DNA of 64,000 nucleotides, taken from Petrosia ficiformis. Lineage: Eukaryota > Porifera > Demospongiae > Haplosclerida > Petrosiidae. The notes beneath the pieces were generated by a model, which made no database searches, had not been told where the DNA came from, and saw only the letters and a program-made list of their open reading frames with translations. Where the stretch lies: contig OX345637.1 in NCBI GenBank assembly GCA_947044365.1, positions 3,272,501 to 3,336,500 of the forward strand. Reading direction: 5' to 3'. Numbering within the stretch: position 1 is the stretch's first letter; each line of letters opens with the position of its first letter. Position numbers and translations under genes: made by a program. Below are positions 13,200 to 24,354 of the stretch, in pieces.

Positions 13200-16100
13200 T
13201 CCTTACTTGTCCTAGTGGACTTCAATTGTGTCCTAGTGGACACTTAATGAGTCCTAGTGGACTCCTTATTGGTCCTAGTGGAGTCCTTTGGGGTCCTAAC
13301 GGATGTTCTAGTGGACTCCAATTCGGTCCTAGAGGACTCCTTATGGGTCGTAGTGGACTCCTAGTAGGTCCTAGTGGACTTCAAATGGGTCCTAGTGGAG
13401 TCGTTTTGGGTCCTAGTGGACAGCAAATGGGTACTTATGGACACCTATTGTGACCTAGTGGACTCCTAATTGGTCCTCATTTTACTGCAAATTGGTACTT
13501 ATGGAGTCCTATTGGGTCCTAGTGGACTCTTTATGAGTACTCCTAATGGGTCCTAGTGGAGTCCGTATTCGTCCTACAGGACTCCTATTGGGTCCTAGTG
13601 GACTCCTAATGGGTCCTATTGGACTATTTATTTGTCCTATTGGAGTCATATTGGGTCCTAGTGGAATCCCTTTGGGTCCTAGGGGACTCCTTATGAGTCT
13701 TACTGGACTCCTAATGAGTTCTAGTGGAGTCCGTATTCCTCCTACTGGACTGCTTATGGGTCCTGGTGGACTCCTAATGGGTCCTAGAATAGACCTTATT
13801 CGTGCTAGTGGACTCCAATTGGGTCCTAGTGGACTCCTAATGTGTTGTAGTGGACTCCTTATTGGTCGTAGTGGAGTCCTATTGTCTCCTAATGAACTCC
13901 TATTGGGTCCTAGTGGACACCTAATGGGTCCTAGTGGACTCCTAATGGGTCGTATTGGAGAAAAATTTGGTCCTAGTGGACTCCTTATGGGTCCTAGTGC
14001 ACTCCTTATGGTTCCTAGTGGACTCCTATTCGGTCCTAGAGGAGTCCATATGGGTCCTAATGGACTCGTAGTGGGTCTTGTTGGACTGCTTATTGTTCCT
14101 AGTGGACTTCTATTCGGTCCTAGTGGAATCCTTATGGGTCCTACTGGACTCTTAATGGGTCCTAGTGGACTCCTATTGGGTCCTAGTGGACTCTTATTGG
14201 GTCCTAGTGGACTCCTATTTGGTCCTAGTGGATATCTTATGGGTACTATTTGACTCCTAATGGGTTTAATTTGACTCCTTATTCGTCCTAATGGACTCAT
14301 TTTGTGTCCTAATGGACTCCTATTGGGTTCTAGTAGACTCCTATTGAGTCCTAAGGGGCTTCTACTGGACAGCTAATGTGTCCTAGTGGACTCCTATTGG
14401 GTCCTAGTGGACTGTTTATGGGTCCTAGCGGAATCCTAATGGTTCCTATTGGACTCCAAATGGGTCCTATTTGGAGCCTATTGGGTCCTAGTAGACTCCT
14501 TATGGGTCCTATTGGAGTCCTATTTGGTCCAAGAGGACACCTTATAGGTCCTAGTGGACACATAATGGGTCATATTGGACTCCAAATGGTTCCTAGTGGA
14601 CTCCTTATTCATCCTAGTGGACTCCTAATGGGTCCTAGTGGACACCTATTGGGCCCTATTGAGTCCTATTGGGTACTAGAGGACTCCTAATTGCTCCTAG
14701 TGGACTCATAATGGGTATTAGTAAACTCCTTATTTGTCCTAGTGGACTCCTAATGGGTACTAGTGGACTCCTTATTTGTCCTATTGGAGTCCAATTGGGT
14801 CCTAGTGGACACCTTATGGGTCCTAGTGGACTCCTAATTGATCCTAGTGGACTCCTAATGGGTATTTGTGGAGACCTATAGGGTCCTATTGGACTCCTCA
14901 TGGGTCCTGGTGGACTGCTTATTGTTGCTAGTGGACGGTCCTAGTGGAATCCTTATGTGTCATAGTGGACTCCTAATGGGTCCTAATGGACTCCTATTTG
15001 GTCCTAGTGGACTCCTATTGGGTCCTAGTGGACTCCTATTTGGTCCTAGTGGATATCTTATGGGTACCTAATGGGTTTAAGTGGACTCCTTATTCGTCCT
15101 AATGGACTCCTTTTGTGTCCTAATGGACTCCTATTGGGTTCTAGTAGACTCCTATTGAGTCCTAAGTGGCTTCTACTGGACAGCTAATGTGTCCTAGTGG
15201 ACTCCTTTTGGGTCCTAGTGGACTCCTATTTGGTCCTAGTGGATATCTTATGGGTACCTAATGGGTTTAAGTGGACTCCTTATTCGTCCTAATGGACTCC
15301 TTTTGTGTCCTAATGGACTCCTATTGGGTTCTAGTAGACTCCTATTGAGTCCTAAGGGGCTTCTACTGGACAGCTAATGTGTCCTAGTGGACTCCTTTTG
15401 GGTCCTAGTGCACTCTTTATGGGTCCTAGCGGAATCCTAATGGTTCCTATTGGACTCCAAATGGGTCCTATTTTGGTCCGATTGGGTCCTAGTGGACTCC
15501 TTATGGGTCCTATTGGAGTCCTCTGGTGTCCTACAGGACACCATATAGGTCCTAGTGGAAACATAATTGGTCCCATTGGACTCCAAATGGTTCCTAGTGG
15601 ACTCCTTATTCATCCTAGTGGACTCCTAATGGGTCCTAGTGGACACCTATTGGGCCCTATTGAGTCCTATTGGGTACTAGAGGACTCCTAATTGCTCCTA
15701 GTGGACTCATAGTGGGTATTAGTAGACTCTTTATTTGTCCTAGTGGACTCCTATTGGGTACTAGTGGACTCCTTATTTTTCCTATTGGAGTCCAATTGGG
15801 TACTAGTGGACTCCTTTTGGGTCCTAGAGGAAACCTTATGGGTCCTAGTGGACTCCTAATGGGTCCTAGTGGAATCCTAATGGGTCCTAGTGGAGTCCTA
15901 TTGGTTCCTACTGGACTCCTTATGGGTCCTTGTGGACAGCTAATGGGTCCTATTGGACTCATAGTTGGTCCTAGTGGACACCTATTGGGTTCTATTGGAG
16001 TCCTTTTGGGTCCTAGAGGACTCCTAATTGGTTCTAGTGGATTCTACTGGGTCTTCGTGGACACCTACTGGGTCCTAGTAGACTCCATATGTGTCCTAGA

Positions 16101-17300
16101 GGACTCACATTGGGTCCTAGTGGACACCTAATGGGTCCTATTGGACTATTTATTTGTCCTATTGGAGTCCTATTGGGTCCTAGTGGACTCCTATTTGGTC
16201 CTATTTGACTCCTTATGGGTCTTTGTGGAATGCTATTGCGTCCTAGAGGAGATCCTAGTGGAGTCCTATTGGGTCCTAATGGACTCCTCATGGCTCCTAG
16301 TGGACTTCTAATGGGTCCTATTGGACACCTAATGGGTCCTAGTGGATTCCATATTCGTCCTAGTGGACTCCTAAAGTGTCCTGGTAGACACCAATTGGGT
16401 CCTACTGGCGTCCTATTGAGTCATAAAGGACTCCTAATTGGTCCTATTGGACTCATAATGGGTCCTATTGGAATCCTATTTGGTCCTAGTGGACTCCTTA
16501 AGGGTCCTATTGGACTTTTACTGGGTCCTACTGGAGACCTTATCATCATAGTGGACACCAATTGGGTCCAAGTGGACGGCTAATGTGTCCTAGAGAAGTC
16601 CTATTGAGTCCTAGGGGACTCCTTATTCGTCCTAGTGGACTCCTACTGGGTCCTAGTGGAGTCCTAGTGGACTCCAATTGTGTCCTAGTGGACACTTAAT
16701 GAGTCCTAGTGGACTCCTTATTGGTCCTAGTGGAGTCCTTTGGGGTCCTAACGGATATTCTAGTGGACTCCAATTCAGTTCTAGAGGACTCCGTATGGGT
16801 CGTAAGGGACTCCTAATGGGTCCCAGTGGACTCCAAATGGGTCCTAGTGGAGTCGTTTTGTGTCCTAGTGGACAGCAAATGGGTACTTATGGACAGCTAT
16901 TGTGTCCTAGTGGACTCCTAATGGGTCATCCTGTACTGCAAATTGGTATTTATTGAGTCCTATTGGGTCCTAGTGGACTCCTTATGAGTACTCCTAATGG
17001 GTCCTAGTGGAGTCCATATTCGTCCTACTGGACTCCTATTGTGTCCTAGTGGACTCGTAATGGGTCCTATTGGACTATTTATTTGTCCTATTGGAGTCAT
17101 ATTGGGTCCTAGTGGAATCCATTTGGGTCCTAGTGGACTCCTTATGAGTCCTACTGGACTCCTAATGAGTCCTAGTGGAGTCCGTATTCCTCCTACTGGA
17201 CTGCTTATGGGTCATGGTGGACTCCTAATGGGTCCTAGTATATACCTTATTCGTGCTAGTGGACACCAATTGGGTACTCCTAATGTGTTGTAGTGGACTC
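13200..17300. repeat. Segmental repeat pair offset by about 3,451 bp
   Basis: Segments around 13226-13800 recur at 16678-17250 with the same rare variants: a GGGGTCCTAACGGAT unit, a CGTATTCCTCCTACTGG unit and a TATTTGTCCTATTGGAG unit. The offset is about 3,451 bp. A third relative is at about 26775-27060, beyond the inserted element, with a piece deleted. Confidence 0.7.
14341..15460. repeat. About 1,001-bp higher-order repeat with a nested 190-bp duplication
   Basis: A variant-rich segment (CCTAAGGGGCTTCTACTGGA, then a GCGGAATCC unit) lies at 14341 and again at 15342, 1,001 bp on. An older relative sits at 12038. Just before the second copy a 190-bp segment is tandemly duplicated: GGATATCTTATGGGTACC occurs at 15051 and 15241. 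The two 190-bp copies differ visibly at AAGTGGC versus AAGGGGC. Since 190 is not a multiple of 21, this duplication broke the array phase. Confidence 0.75.
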
Positions 17301-18420
17301 CTTATTGGTCGTAGTGGAGTCCTATTGTCTCCTAATGAATTCATATTGGGTACTAGTGGGCTCCGAATGGGACCTAGTGGACTCCTAAAGGGTCCAAGTG
17401 GACTCCTTATGGGTATTTGTGGAGACCTATATGGTCCTATTGGACTCCTCATCGGTCTTAGTGGAGTCCTATTGGGTCCTAAAGGACTCCTCTTTGGTCC
17501 TAGTGGACTCCTATTGAGTCCTAATGGACTCTTAATGGGTACTAGTGTACCTCTAGTAGGTCCTCCTCGACTGCTAATGTGTCCTATTTGAGTCCTATTG
17601 GATCCTAGTGGAATGCTTATTCGTCCTAGTGGACTCCTTTTAGGTAGTCGTGGACACCTAATGGGTCTTAGTGGAATGATGTTGGGTCTTAGTGGACTCC
17701 TATTGGGTCCTAGTGGACTCCTTATGGGTCCTAGTTCAATCCTAATGGGTCTTAGTAGACTCCTTACTCGTCCTACGGGACTCCTATTTGGTCCTAGTGG
17801 AATCCTAATGGGTCTTAGGGGACTCCTATTTGGTCCTAGTGGACTCATTATGGGTCTTTGTGGACTCATAATGGGTCTTAGGGGACCCTCTTCGGTCCTA
17901 GTGGACTACTTATCGGTCCACTGTGGACTCCTAATGGGTCCTAGTGAACTCCAAATTGTTCCTAGTGGAGCCCTATGTGGTTCTAGTGGACTCCTTATGG
18001 GTCCTAGTGGACTCCTAAAGGGTCCTCCTGGACTGCAATTTGGTACTTATTGAGTCATTTTGGGTCCTAGTGGACACCTTATGAGTCCTAGTGGACTCCT
18101 AATGGGTCCTAGTGGAATCCTTTTGGGTCCTAGTGGACTCCTTATGAGTCCTACGGGACTCCTAATGGGTCCTAGTGAAGTCCGTATTCCTCCTACTGGA
18201 CTGCTTATTGGTCCCATTGGACTCCTAATGGGTCCCAGTAGAGACCTTATTCATACTATTGGACTCCAATTGGGTCCTAGTGGACTCCTAATGGGTTCTA
18301 GTGGACTCCTTATTGGTCGTAGTGGAGTCCTCTTCTCTCCTAAGGAACTCCTATTGGGTCCTAGTGGACTCCTAATGGGTCCTAGTGGACTCCTAATGGG
18401 TCGTAATGGAGAAAAAATGT
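16030..18420. repeat. Block duplicated on the other side of the element (26050-28270)
   Basis: The stretch 16.0-18.4 kb is matched, with small deletions, by 26.05-28.27 kb. Examples are an ATGCTATTGCGTCCTAG unit at about 16227 and 26252, a GGAATGCTTATTCGTCC unit at about 17609 and 27438, and CCACTGTGGACTCC at about 17918 and 27748. Over 17.6-18.3 kb the offset is close to 9,830 bp. The right part of the array is therefore largely a copy of this interval. Confidence 0.7.
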
Positions 18421-21400
18421 GGTCCCAGTGGACTCCTTATGGGTCCTAGTGCACTCCTTATGGTTCCTAGTGGACTCCTATTCGGTCCTAGAGGAGTCCA
18501 TATGGGTCCTAGTGGACTCCTAATGGGTCTTAGTGGACTCCTTATGGGTATTTGTGGAGACCTATAGGGTCCTATTGGACTCCTCATGGGTCCTAGTGGA
18601 GTCCTATTGGGTCCTAAAGGACTCCTCTTTGGTACTAGTGGACTCCTATTGAGTCCTAATGGACTCCTAATGGGTCCTAGTGGACTCCTAGTGGGTACTC
18701 CTGGACTGCTAATGGGTCCTATTGGAGTCCTATTGCGTCCTAGTGGAATGCTTATTCGTCCTATTGGACTCCTATTAGGTCCTCGTGGACTCCTAATGGG
18801 TCCTATTGGAATGATGTTGAGTCTTAGTGGACTCCTATTGGGTCCTAGTGGACTCCTTATGGGTCATAGTGGAATCATAACGGGTCCTATTGGACTCCTT
18901 ACTCGTCCTACGGGACTCCTATTTAGTTCTAATGGACTCCTTATGGGTCCTTGTGGACTCATAATGGGTCTTAGGGGACTCCTATTTGGTTCTAGTGGAC
19001 AACTTATGTGTCCTTGTGGACTCTTAATGGGTCCTAGTGAACTCCAAATGGTTCCTAGTGGAGCCTTATTGGGTTCAAGTGGACTCCCTATGGGTCCTAG
19101 TGGACTTGTAATGGGTAATCCTGGACTGCAATTTGATACTTATTGAGTCCTTTTGGGTCCTAGTGGACTCCTTATGAGTCCTAGTGGACTCCTACTGGGT
19201 CCTAGTGGAGTCCGTATTCGTCCTACGGGACTCCTATTGGGTCTTGTTGGACTCCTAGTGGGTCATAGTGGACTCTTTAATTGTCCTATTGGAGACCTAT
19301 TGGGTCCTAGTGGAATACTTTTCGGTCCTATTGGACTCCTGGTGGAATCCTAATGCGTCTTAGTGGACCACTAATGCGTCCTAATTTTGTTAGTGGACAA
19401 CTATTGGGTTCTATTGGAGCCCTATTGGGTCCTAGAGGACTCCTAATTGTTCCCAGTGGACTCATACGAGGTTTTCGTGGACTCCTATTGGGTCCTAATA
19501 GACACCACATGTGTCATAGTGGACTCCTAATGGGTTCTAGTCGACTCCTAATGGGTCTTATTGGACTCCTAATAGGTCCTAGTGGACTCCTTATTCGTCA
19601 TAGTGGACTCCAATTGGGTCCTAGTGAACTCCTAATGGGTCCTAGTGGACCCATTATTGGTACTAATGGAGTCCTACTGGGTCCTAATGGACTCCTATTG
19701 GGTCCTAGAGGACTCCTTACGGGTCCTAGTGGACTCCTAATGGGTCCTAGTGGACTCCTAATGCGTCCTAGTGGTGACCTATTTGGTCCTAGTGGACTCC
19801 TTATGGGTCCTAGTGGATTTCTATTCGGTCCTAGTGGACTCCTTATGGTTCCTAGTGGACTCTTAGTTGGTCCTATAGGACTCCTTATGGGTCCTAGTGG
19901 ACTCCTAATGGGTCCTAATGGACTCCTCTTGGGTCCCATTGGAATCCTCTTGGATGATTGTGGACTCCTTATGAGTCCTAGTGGACACCTTATGGGTGCT
20001 AGGAGAATCCTATTCGGTCCTAGCAGACAAATTATGGGTCCTATTGGGGTCCTAAGGGACTCCTTATGGGTCCTAGTGTAGACCAATTGGGTCCTAGTGG
20101 ACTCCCATTTGGTCCTATTGGACTCCTTATGGGACCTAGTGGACACCTAATGGGTCGTACTGGACCACTTATGTGTTTTAGTGGAGACATATTGGGTACT
20201 ATTGGATTCCTCATGGGTCCTAGTGGAGACCTATTGGGTCCTAGAGGACTCCTAATTGGTCCAAGTGGACTCATACTGGGTCTTCGTGGACTCCCACTGG
20301 GTACTAGTAGACTCTGTATGTGTCCAAGTGGACACCTATTGGGTCCTATTGGAGTCCTATTGGAGTCCTATTGGGTCATAGGGGACACCTAATTGTTCCT
20401 AGTGGACTCATAATGTGTTTTAGTGGACACATTATTCGTCCTAGTGGACTCCTATTCTGTTCTAGTGGATTCCTAACAGGTCCTACTGGACTGCCAATGG
20501 GTCCTTATGGAGTCCTGTTGGGTGCTAGTGGATTGCTTATAGTCCTAGTGAACTCCTAATGGGTCCTAGTGGAGTCCGTATTCATTCTACTGGACTCCTA
20601 ATGGGTCCTAGTGGAAAGATACTGGGTCCTTGTGGACTCCTATTGGGTCCTATTGGACTCCTTATTCGTCCTATCTTGTGGACTGCTATTGGGTCCTAGT
20701 GGACTCCTAATGGGTCCTACTGGACCGCTAATGGGTCCTAGAGGAGTCCTATTGTGTCCTAGTGGACTACTAATGGGTCCTAGTAGACTCCTAGTGGAAT
20801 CCTAATGGGTCCTAGTGGACTACTAATGGGTCCTAGTAGACTCCATATGGGTCCTAGTGGAATCCTAATGGGTCCTAGTGGAATCCTTTTGGCCACTAGT
20901 GGACTCCTTATGGGTCCTGGAGGACTACTAATGGGTCATAGTGGACTCCCATTTTGTCCTAGTGGACTACTTATAGGTCCTAGTGGACTCCTACTTGGTC
21001 CAAGAGGACTCCTTATTCGTCCTAGTGGACTGCTATTGGGTCCTAGTGGACTCCTAATGGGTCCTACTGGACCGCTAATGGGTCCTAGAGGAGTCCTATT
21101 GTGTCCTAAGGGACTCCTTATGGGTCCTAGTGGACTTATAATTGGTCCTAATGGACACCAATTGGGTTCTATTGGAGTCCTTTCGGGTCCTAGAGGACTC
21201 CTAATTGGTCCTAGTGGACTCATACTGGGTCTTCGTGGACTCCTACTGGGTCCTAGTAGACTCCATATGGGTCCTAGTGGAATCCTTATGGGTCCTAGTG
21301 GAGTCCTTATTCGTCCTAGAGGACTCATATTGGGTCGTAGTGGACACCTAATGGGTCCTAGTGGACTCCTTAGGGGTCTTAATGGAGTCCTAATGGGTCC

Positions 21401-21421
21401 TAATGGACTTATTTTGGGTCC

Positions 21422-21425
21422 TAGT
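21422..21425. repeat. Target-site duplication TAGT, left copy
   Basis: The satellite reads GGGTCCTAGT and is then interrupted at 21426. The same four bases TAGT resume at 25508, followed by GGACTC. Joining GGTCC + TAGT + GGACTC restores a perfect satellite unit, so this is a 4-bp duplication made at insertion. Confidence 0.85.
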
Positions 21426-21442
21426 CACTGTGCGAATGGGTA
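21426..21442 (+). repeat. Left terminal inverted repeat
   Basis: CACTGTGCGAATGGGTA, matching the inverted right end at 13 of 17 positions. Further in, both ends share TGTACTATA (about 38 bp from the left end and 50 bp from the right end). Confidence 0.75.
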
Positions 21443-21635
21443 GTTATAGCAAAGTATAGCACTGTACTATACTAAGAGTTTCCTTATGTTATAAACTGGC
21501 TTATTCTTATCTGTGAGTATAAGACTAGTATAGTACTGCTTATAACAATACATGATATACTACCATCTTATATCAGTCTTATAACATAAATAACTGTTAT
21601 AAGATGGATATAATACATATCTTATAACGGTAATC
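21443..21635. repeat. Left subterminal TTATAA-rich cluster
   Basis: Repeated words GTTATAA, CTTATAAC, GTATAAG and CTTATAT occur on both strands within 190 bp of the end. The same vocabulary recurs at the right end (25255-25470). Such subterminal clusters are often transposase-binding arrays; that role is inferred here. Confidence 0.55.
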
Positions 21636-22133
21636 ATTGTCAATTTTAATTATTGTATGATTCATTATGTAAAATAGTTTGTTGCTTGGTTTTATCAGCA
21701 TTCAAAAGTAATTCCAAAGTTCAAAATGATTGTTGGCTGGATTTGGGAGCCTATAATAATTGTTGTGCATATTAAACTGCTTTGGGAAACAATAATTCAC
21801 CACATTATAATTATATTTGCATACGTAATTAATAAATTTTTCTTATTAATGAAGTGAATGAAGAAAATGTACAAAGTTAACAAAGAAAACATTGCTGAAG
21901 CTGAAATATCAATTTAATGGATATGCATAATACTTTTCACAAATCCATGCTTCATTTTCAATTCACTATAATTATGAAGTCAATAATGATTTTTTCTTGA
22001 TGGAAACAAATGACTGACCATAGCTACATTACGCAAAATAAATTTTATGTCAAGAAAATATAATGATTTAACTAATCACATGCATGCATACATTCATGAT
22101 TGTCAAGAAAACTTAATAATTATACTAAACTGA
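21636..22133. other. AT-rich non-coding interior of the element
   Basis: About 500 bp with no gene. It contains an imperfect direct repeat beginning TGTCAAGAAAA at about 22049 and 22102 (53 bp apart), each followed by a CTAATCA motif, lying just downstream of the minus-strand gene. Confidence 0.5.
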
Positions 22134-22945
22134 CTAATCAATTTTCTTTAGTAGTGGAACAGCAAAAATTATGTGGTCCTAACCATAGTCAAACATGAAC
22201 TTTCTTTTCGCATCTGCTGCTCGTCCAGCAATTCTACTTATGGGAATAAAGTTTGCTTCCGAAACAGAGTCAAAATTAATGTTCGTTGTTGCACAAATGA
22301 TAATGGAGGGATGGATAAAATCGCAATGAGGGTGATCCATGTACCACTTTACTCGAGCGATTGCATGAAACACAGTTGAAACATCATTTTGGTTCAATGG
22401 ATCTCTAGACAGAGTAATTTGATGGCGAAAGTAAGACACAGCAAGTCCAATTCTGAGAGGTGTATTACCATGTGGGTCAATTCCTGAAATATTTGGCCAA
22501 TGTGCAACAATTGCTGGTGATCTTTGTGATCTTGAGTTTGAAGAAATAAACTCTTCATTGTTTATGAGCATCTGTTTACATTCCTAGTAAAAATGAGAAA
22601 TACTAATAATTGATGAGTTAGAATATAGAAGTTTATACATCTGCTGAAGTTGAGAAAATTCAAAGTCATTAAAACATTTCTCCTTTAAGGGAGGTATTAG
22701 ATAATGAAATGGTTTTTCCGTGGCATCTATCATTGTTACCCCACAAGTAACATGACTGATTTGACGAAAAGTGACCCTATCCATTGCTTGTGATTGATCA
22801 AAAGAACTAGTATGTCCAGTAGTAGTTTTATGTAACCGGCTCTGTTTTTTGATGATGCAGGCTGAATATATAACTCCTCATTATTTCCTCTTGCATAATC
22901 TTCAAAGTCAGTAATGTTGGTATCTTCTCTTTCCACTGTACTCAT
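22134..22945 (-). pseudogene. Decayed protein-coding gene of unknown function (gene A)
   Basis: Read on the minus strand, a frame starts at ATG 22945 (MSTVEREDTN...). It shifts by one at a T6/A6 run (22845-22850) into a second frame that stays coherent (...DQSQAMDRVTFRQ..., ...KPFHYLIPPLKEKC...). That frame runs through an in-frame TAG at 22584-22586, continues (ECKQMLINNEEF..., AIARVKWYMDHP..., FIPISRIAGRAA..., FMFDYG) to a second TAG at 22179-22181, and goes on in the same frame (DHIIFAVPLLKK) to a stop at 22134-22136. In total about 270 codons are broken by one frameshift and two TAGs. A 55-nt AT-rich stretch before the first TAG (GTATAAAC... to ...TTTTTACTAG) looks like a short intron, but its length would break the frame. 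The KWY..HP, FIPI.RI and FDYG pattern reminds me of ORFs in sponge or cnidarian repeats. No function is assigned. Confidence 0.5.
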
Positions 22946-22975
22946 TGTGAGGCTATTTCAGTGTTTCCAATATAA

Positions 22976-22989
22976 AATATATATATATA
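22976..22989. repeat. Short (AT)n run
   Basis: ATATATATATAT just upstream of the gene A start codon, within its presumed 5' leader. Confidence 0.8.
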
Positions 22990-23167
22990 ATGCTTCTTAA
23001 TTAATTAAATGAATACAAATTTGTGTATGTTCTTGTACAACCTTGATTTCCACAGGTAACATCGAATCCTGGGTAGTGAGCATGAACAGCAGACATATGG
23101 CGAACTATCATTTTTAAACAGGGAGCTGCAACTCTTTAGCACAACCAACAAAAACATCTGTCCTCTA

Positions 23168-23181
23168 GTTACCGTGGTAAC
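23168..23181. promoter_or_regulatory. RFX X-box-like palindrome
   Basis: GTTACCGTGGTAAC has perfect 6-bp arms GTTACC/GGTAAC with a 2-bp spacer. This matches the classical RFX X-box form (GTTRCC, short spacer, GGYAAC). Confidence 0.5.
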
Positions 23182-23195
23182 GAAGTCAAAGCATT

Positions 23196-23207
23196 TGCGC
23201 ATGCGTG
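23196..23207. promoter_or_regulatory. NRF1-like site
   Basis: TGCGCATGCGTG differs at one position from the palindromic NRF1 consensus TGCGCATGCGCA. It lies 14 bp from the X-box-like site. Confidence 0.45.
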
Positions 23208-23404
23208 TTGATAACCACGCGAACGTGAGTGTGCTGTGCTTCTTTCTCTGAACCCCTAAAGTTATAGTTTTACCATCTCAAAGAAAAGAAAGTGATATAC
23301 TATATCTCAGGAAAATACATATGACTTAAAGACGTTATTTTAAAACTACCCTTTCCTCAACAAGGAAGAAGATGTATTTGCATGTTTCATAATGTTTATT
23401 GTTA

Positions 23405-23424
23405 TATATATATATATATATATA
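23405..23424. repeat. (TA)n microsatellite
   Basis: About ten TA dinucleotides, about 33 bp upstream of the candidate exon of gene B. Confidence 0.9.
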
Positions 23425-23457
23425 ATTCTTGTTAATGTATTCCATTTGTTAGGTGAG

Positions 23458-24324
23458 ATGGAACGAATTCTTGGGAAAAGATGGTTACTCTGCTATTGCA
23501 CAGCGAAAATGGAAAAACATTGTACCAAATATTTTGGAGCAGGCTTCTAGAATCCCAACATAAATCTAAAGTGCAACAAGTACTTCATGATATCCCTGAT
23601 GTAGGTTATTTCAAACTGCTAATGTGAATGTTTCGTTATGTAATGTCTGTCTGATATGTTGGGCTTTGTCGTTATGTAATGTCAGTCTGATATATTGGGC
23701 TTTGTCGTTATTTATTGTCAGTCTGATATGTTCAGCTTTAATTGTCGTTATGTAATGTCAGTCTGATATGCTGGGCTTTGTCGTTATGTAATGTCTGTCT
23801 GATATGTTGGGCTTTGTCGTTATGTAATGTCAGTCTGATATGTTGGGCTTTGTCGTTATGTAATGTCTGTCTGATATGTTGGGCTTTGTCGTTATGTAAT
23901 GTCAGTCTGATATGTTGAGCTTTGTCGTTATTTATTGTCAGTCTGATATGTTCAGCTTTAATTGTCGTTATGTAATGTCAGTCTAATATGCTGGGCTTTG
24001 TTGTTATGTAATGTCTGTCTGATATGTTGGGCTTTGTCGTTATGTAATGTCTGTCTGATATGTTGGGCTTTGTCGTTGTGTAATGTCAGTCTAATATGTT
24101 GGGCTTTGTCGTTATGTAATGTCAGTCTAATATGTTGGGCTTTGTCGTTATGTAATGTCAGTCTGATATATTGAGCTTTAATTGTCGTTATGTAGTTTCT
24201 GCAACTCTGCATATTCAATGTCTTTGAATGTAGTGGACCTTATACTTATTCATTAATTTTTTTTTTCTTTATACAGGCAACCTCTAATACTGATATTGAA
24301 AGCTTCGTTAAAGAAAAGGAGTAA
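23458..24324 (+). CDS. Candidate two-exon (or longer) gene of unknown function (gene B)
   Basis: Exon 23458-23600 follows a splice-acceptor-like TTTGTTAGGTGAG and reads ...SWEKMVTLLLHSENG..., KTLYQIFWSRLLES..., KVQQVLHDIPD. It ends at a donor GTAGGT (23601). After a 676-bp intron, a strong acceptor (long T run, then CTTTATACAG) opens exon 24277-24324, ATSNTDIESFVKEKE plus TAA, in matching phase 0. Upstream, ATG 23201 (MRVDNHAN) before the donor GTGAGT at 23225 could be a first exon, but that phase joins other frames better. All three frames are open across the first 90 bp, including one reading VRWNEFLGKDGYSAIAQ from 23453 to a stop at 23563. The reading frame is therefore uncertain. No domain recognised. 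It lies divergent from gene A, sharing the CpG-rich block. Confidence 0.35.
23633..24198. repeat. 36-bp minisatellite within the gene B intron
   Basis: About 15.7 copies of a 36-bp unit (GTCGTTATGTAATGTC, then WGTCTGATATGTTGGGCTTT). A longer 40-bp variant carrying CTTTAATTGTCG recurs exactly every 220 bp (23736, 23956, 24176), so six units (5 x 36 + 40) form a higher-order repeat. The 36-bp period keeps both strands open (NDKAQHIRLTLH on the minus strand), which is an artefact. Confidence 0.9.
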
Positions 24325-24354
24325 CTCCAGTCTTTTATAATGAATATTTTATAA

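Larger units (their letters stand above)
5903..21425. repeat. 21-bp minisatellite array, left part (about 740 units)
   Basis: The unit is TCCTAGTGGAC followed by TCCTAATGGG (11 + 10 = 21 bp), repeated in one orientation for 15.5 kb. The two halves resemble each other (TCCTARTGGR), so the unit looks like a diverged dimer of a ten- to eleven-mer. Each unit also holds a small dyad, GTCC-TAGT-GGAC. Because 21 is a multiple of three, one plus frame reads as a seven-residue repeat (Met-Gly-Pro-Ser-Gly-Leu-Leu) and minus frames are open too. Stops recur at unrelated places and both strands are equally open, so I do not regard this as protein coding. Single-base indels shift the frame every few hundred bases. 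The array continues at 25508 beyond the inserted element. Confidence 0.95.
23160..23235. promoter_or_regulatory. CpG-dense candidate bidirectional promoter
   Basis: Seven CpGs fall within about 60 bp in an otherwise CpG-poor element, between two divergent candidate genes. The block holds an X-box-like palindrome and an NRF1-like palindrome 14 bp apart. Both are animal promoter motifs usually found close to transcription starts. A consensus splice donor (GTGAGT at 23225) follows on the plus strand. The role is inferred from motif content and position. Confidence 0.45.

Noticed and set aside
5904..21443. Long Gly/Pro-rich open frames (collagen-like seven-residue repeats) on both strands
   Set aside because: They follow directly from the 21-bp period, are equally open on the opposite strand, are broken by random indels, and lack starts, splice sites or non-repeat domains.
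21426..21470. Full V(D)J-type recombination signal (heptamer, 12 or 23 spacer, nonamer)
   Set aside because: Only the heptamer-like end is present. No A-rich nonamer is visible at either spacing on either end, and the target duplication is 4 bp rather than 5.
23005..23202. 65-codon minus-strand open frame covering the X-box-like site
   Set aside because: Cys/Ser-rich with no recognisable features. It starts inside the NRF1-like palindrome and overlaps the putative promoter and 5' leader.
23453..23563. Alternative exon frame reading VRWNEFLGKDGYSAIAQ
   Set aside because: Open for only 36 codons and ends in a stop before the donor at 23601. The +1 frame continues to a phase-matched splice pair. 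Kept only as an alternative in the gene B note.
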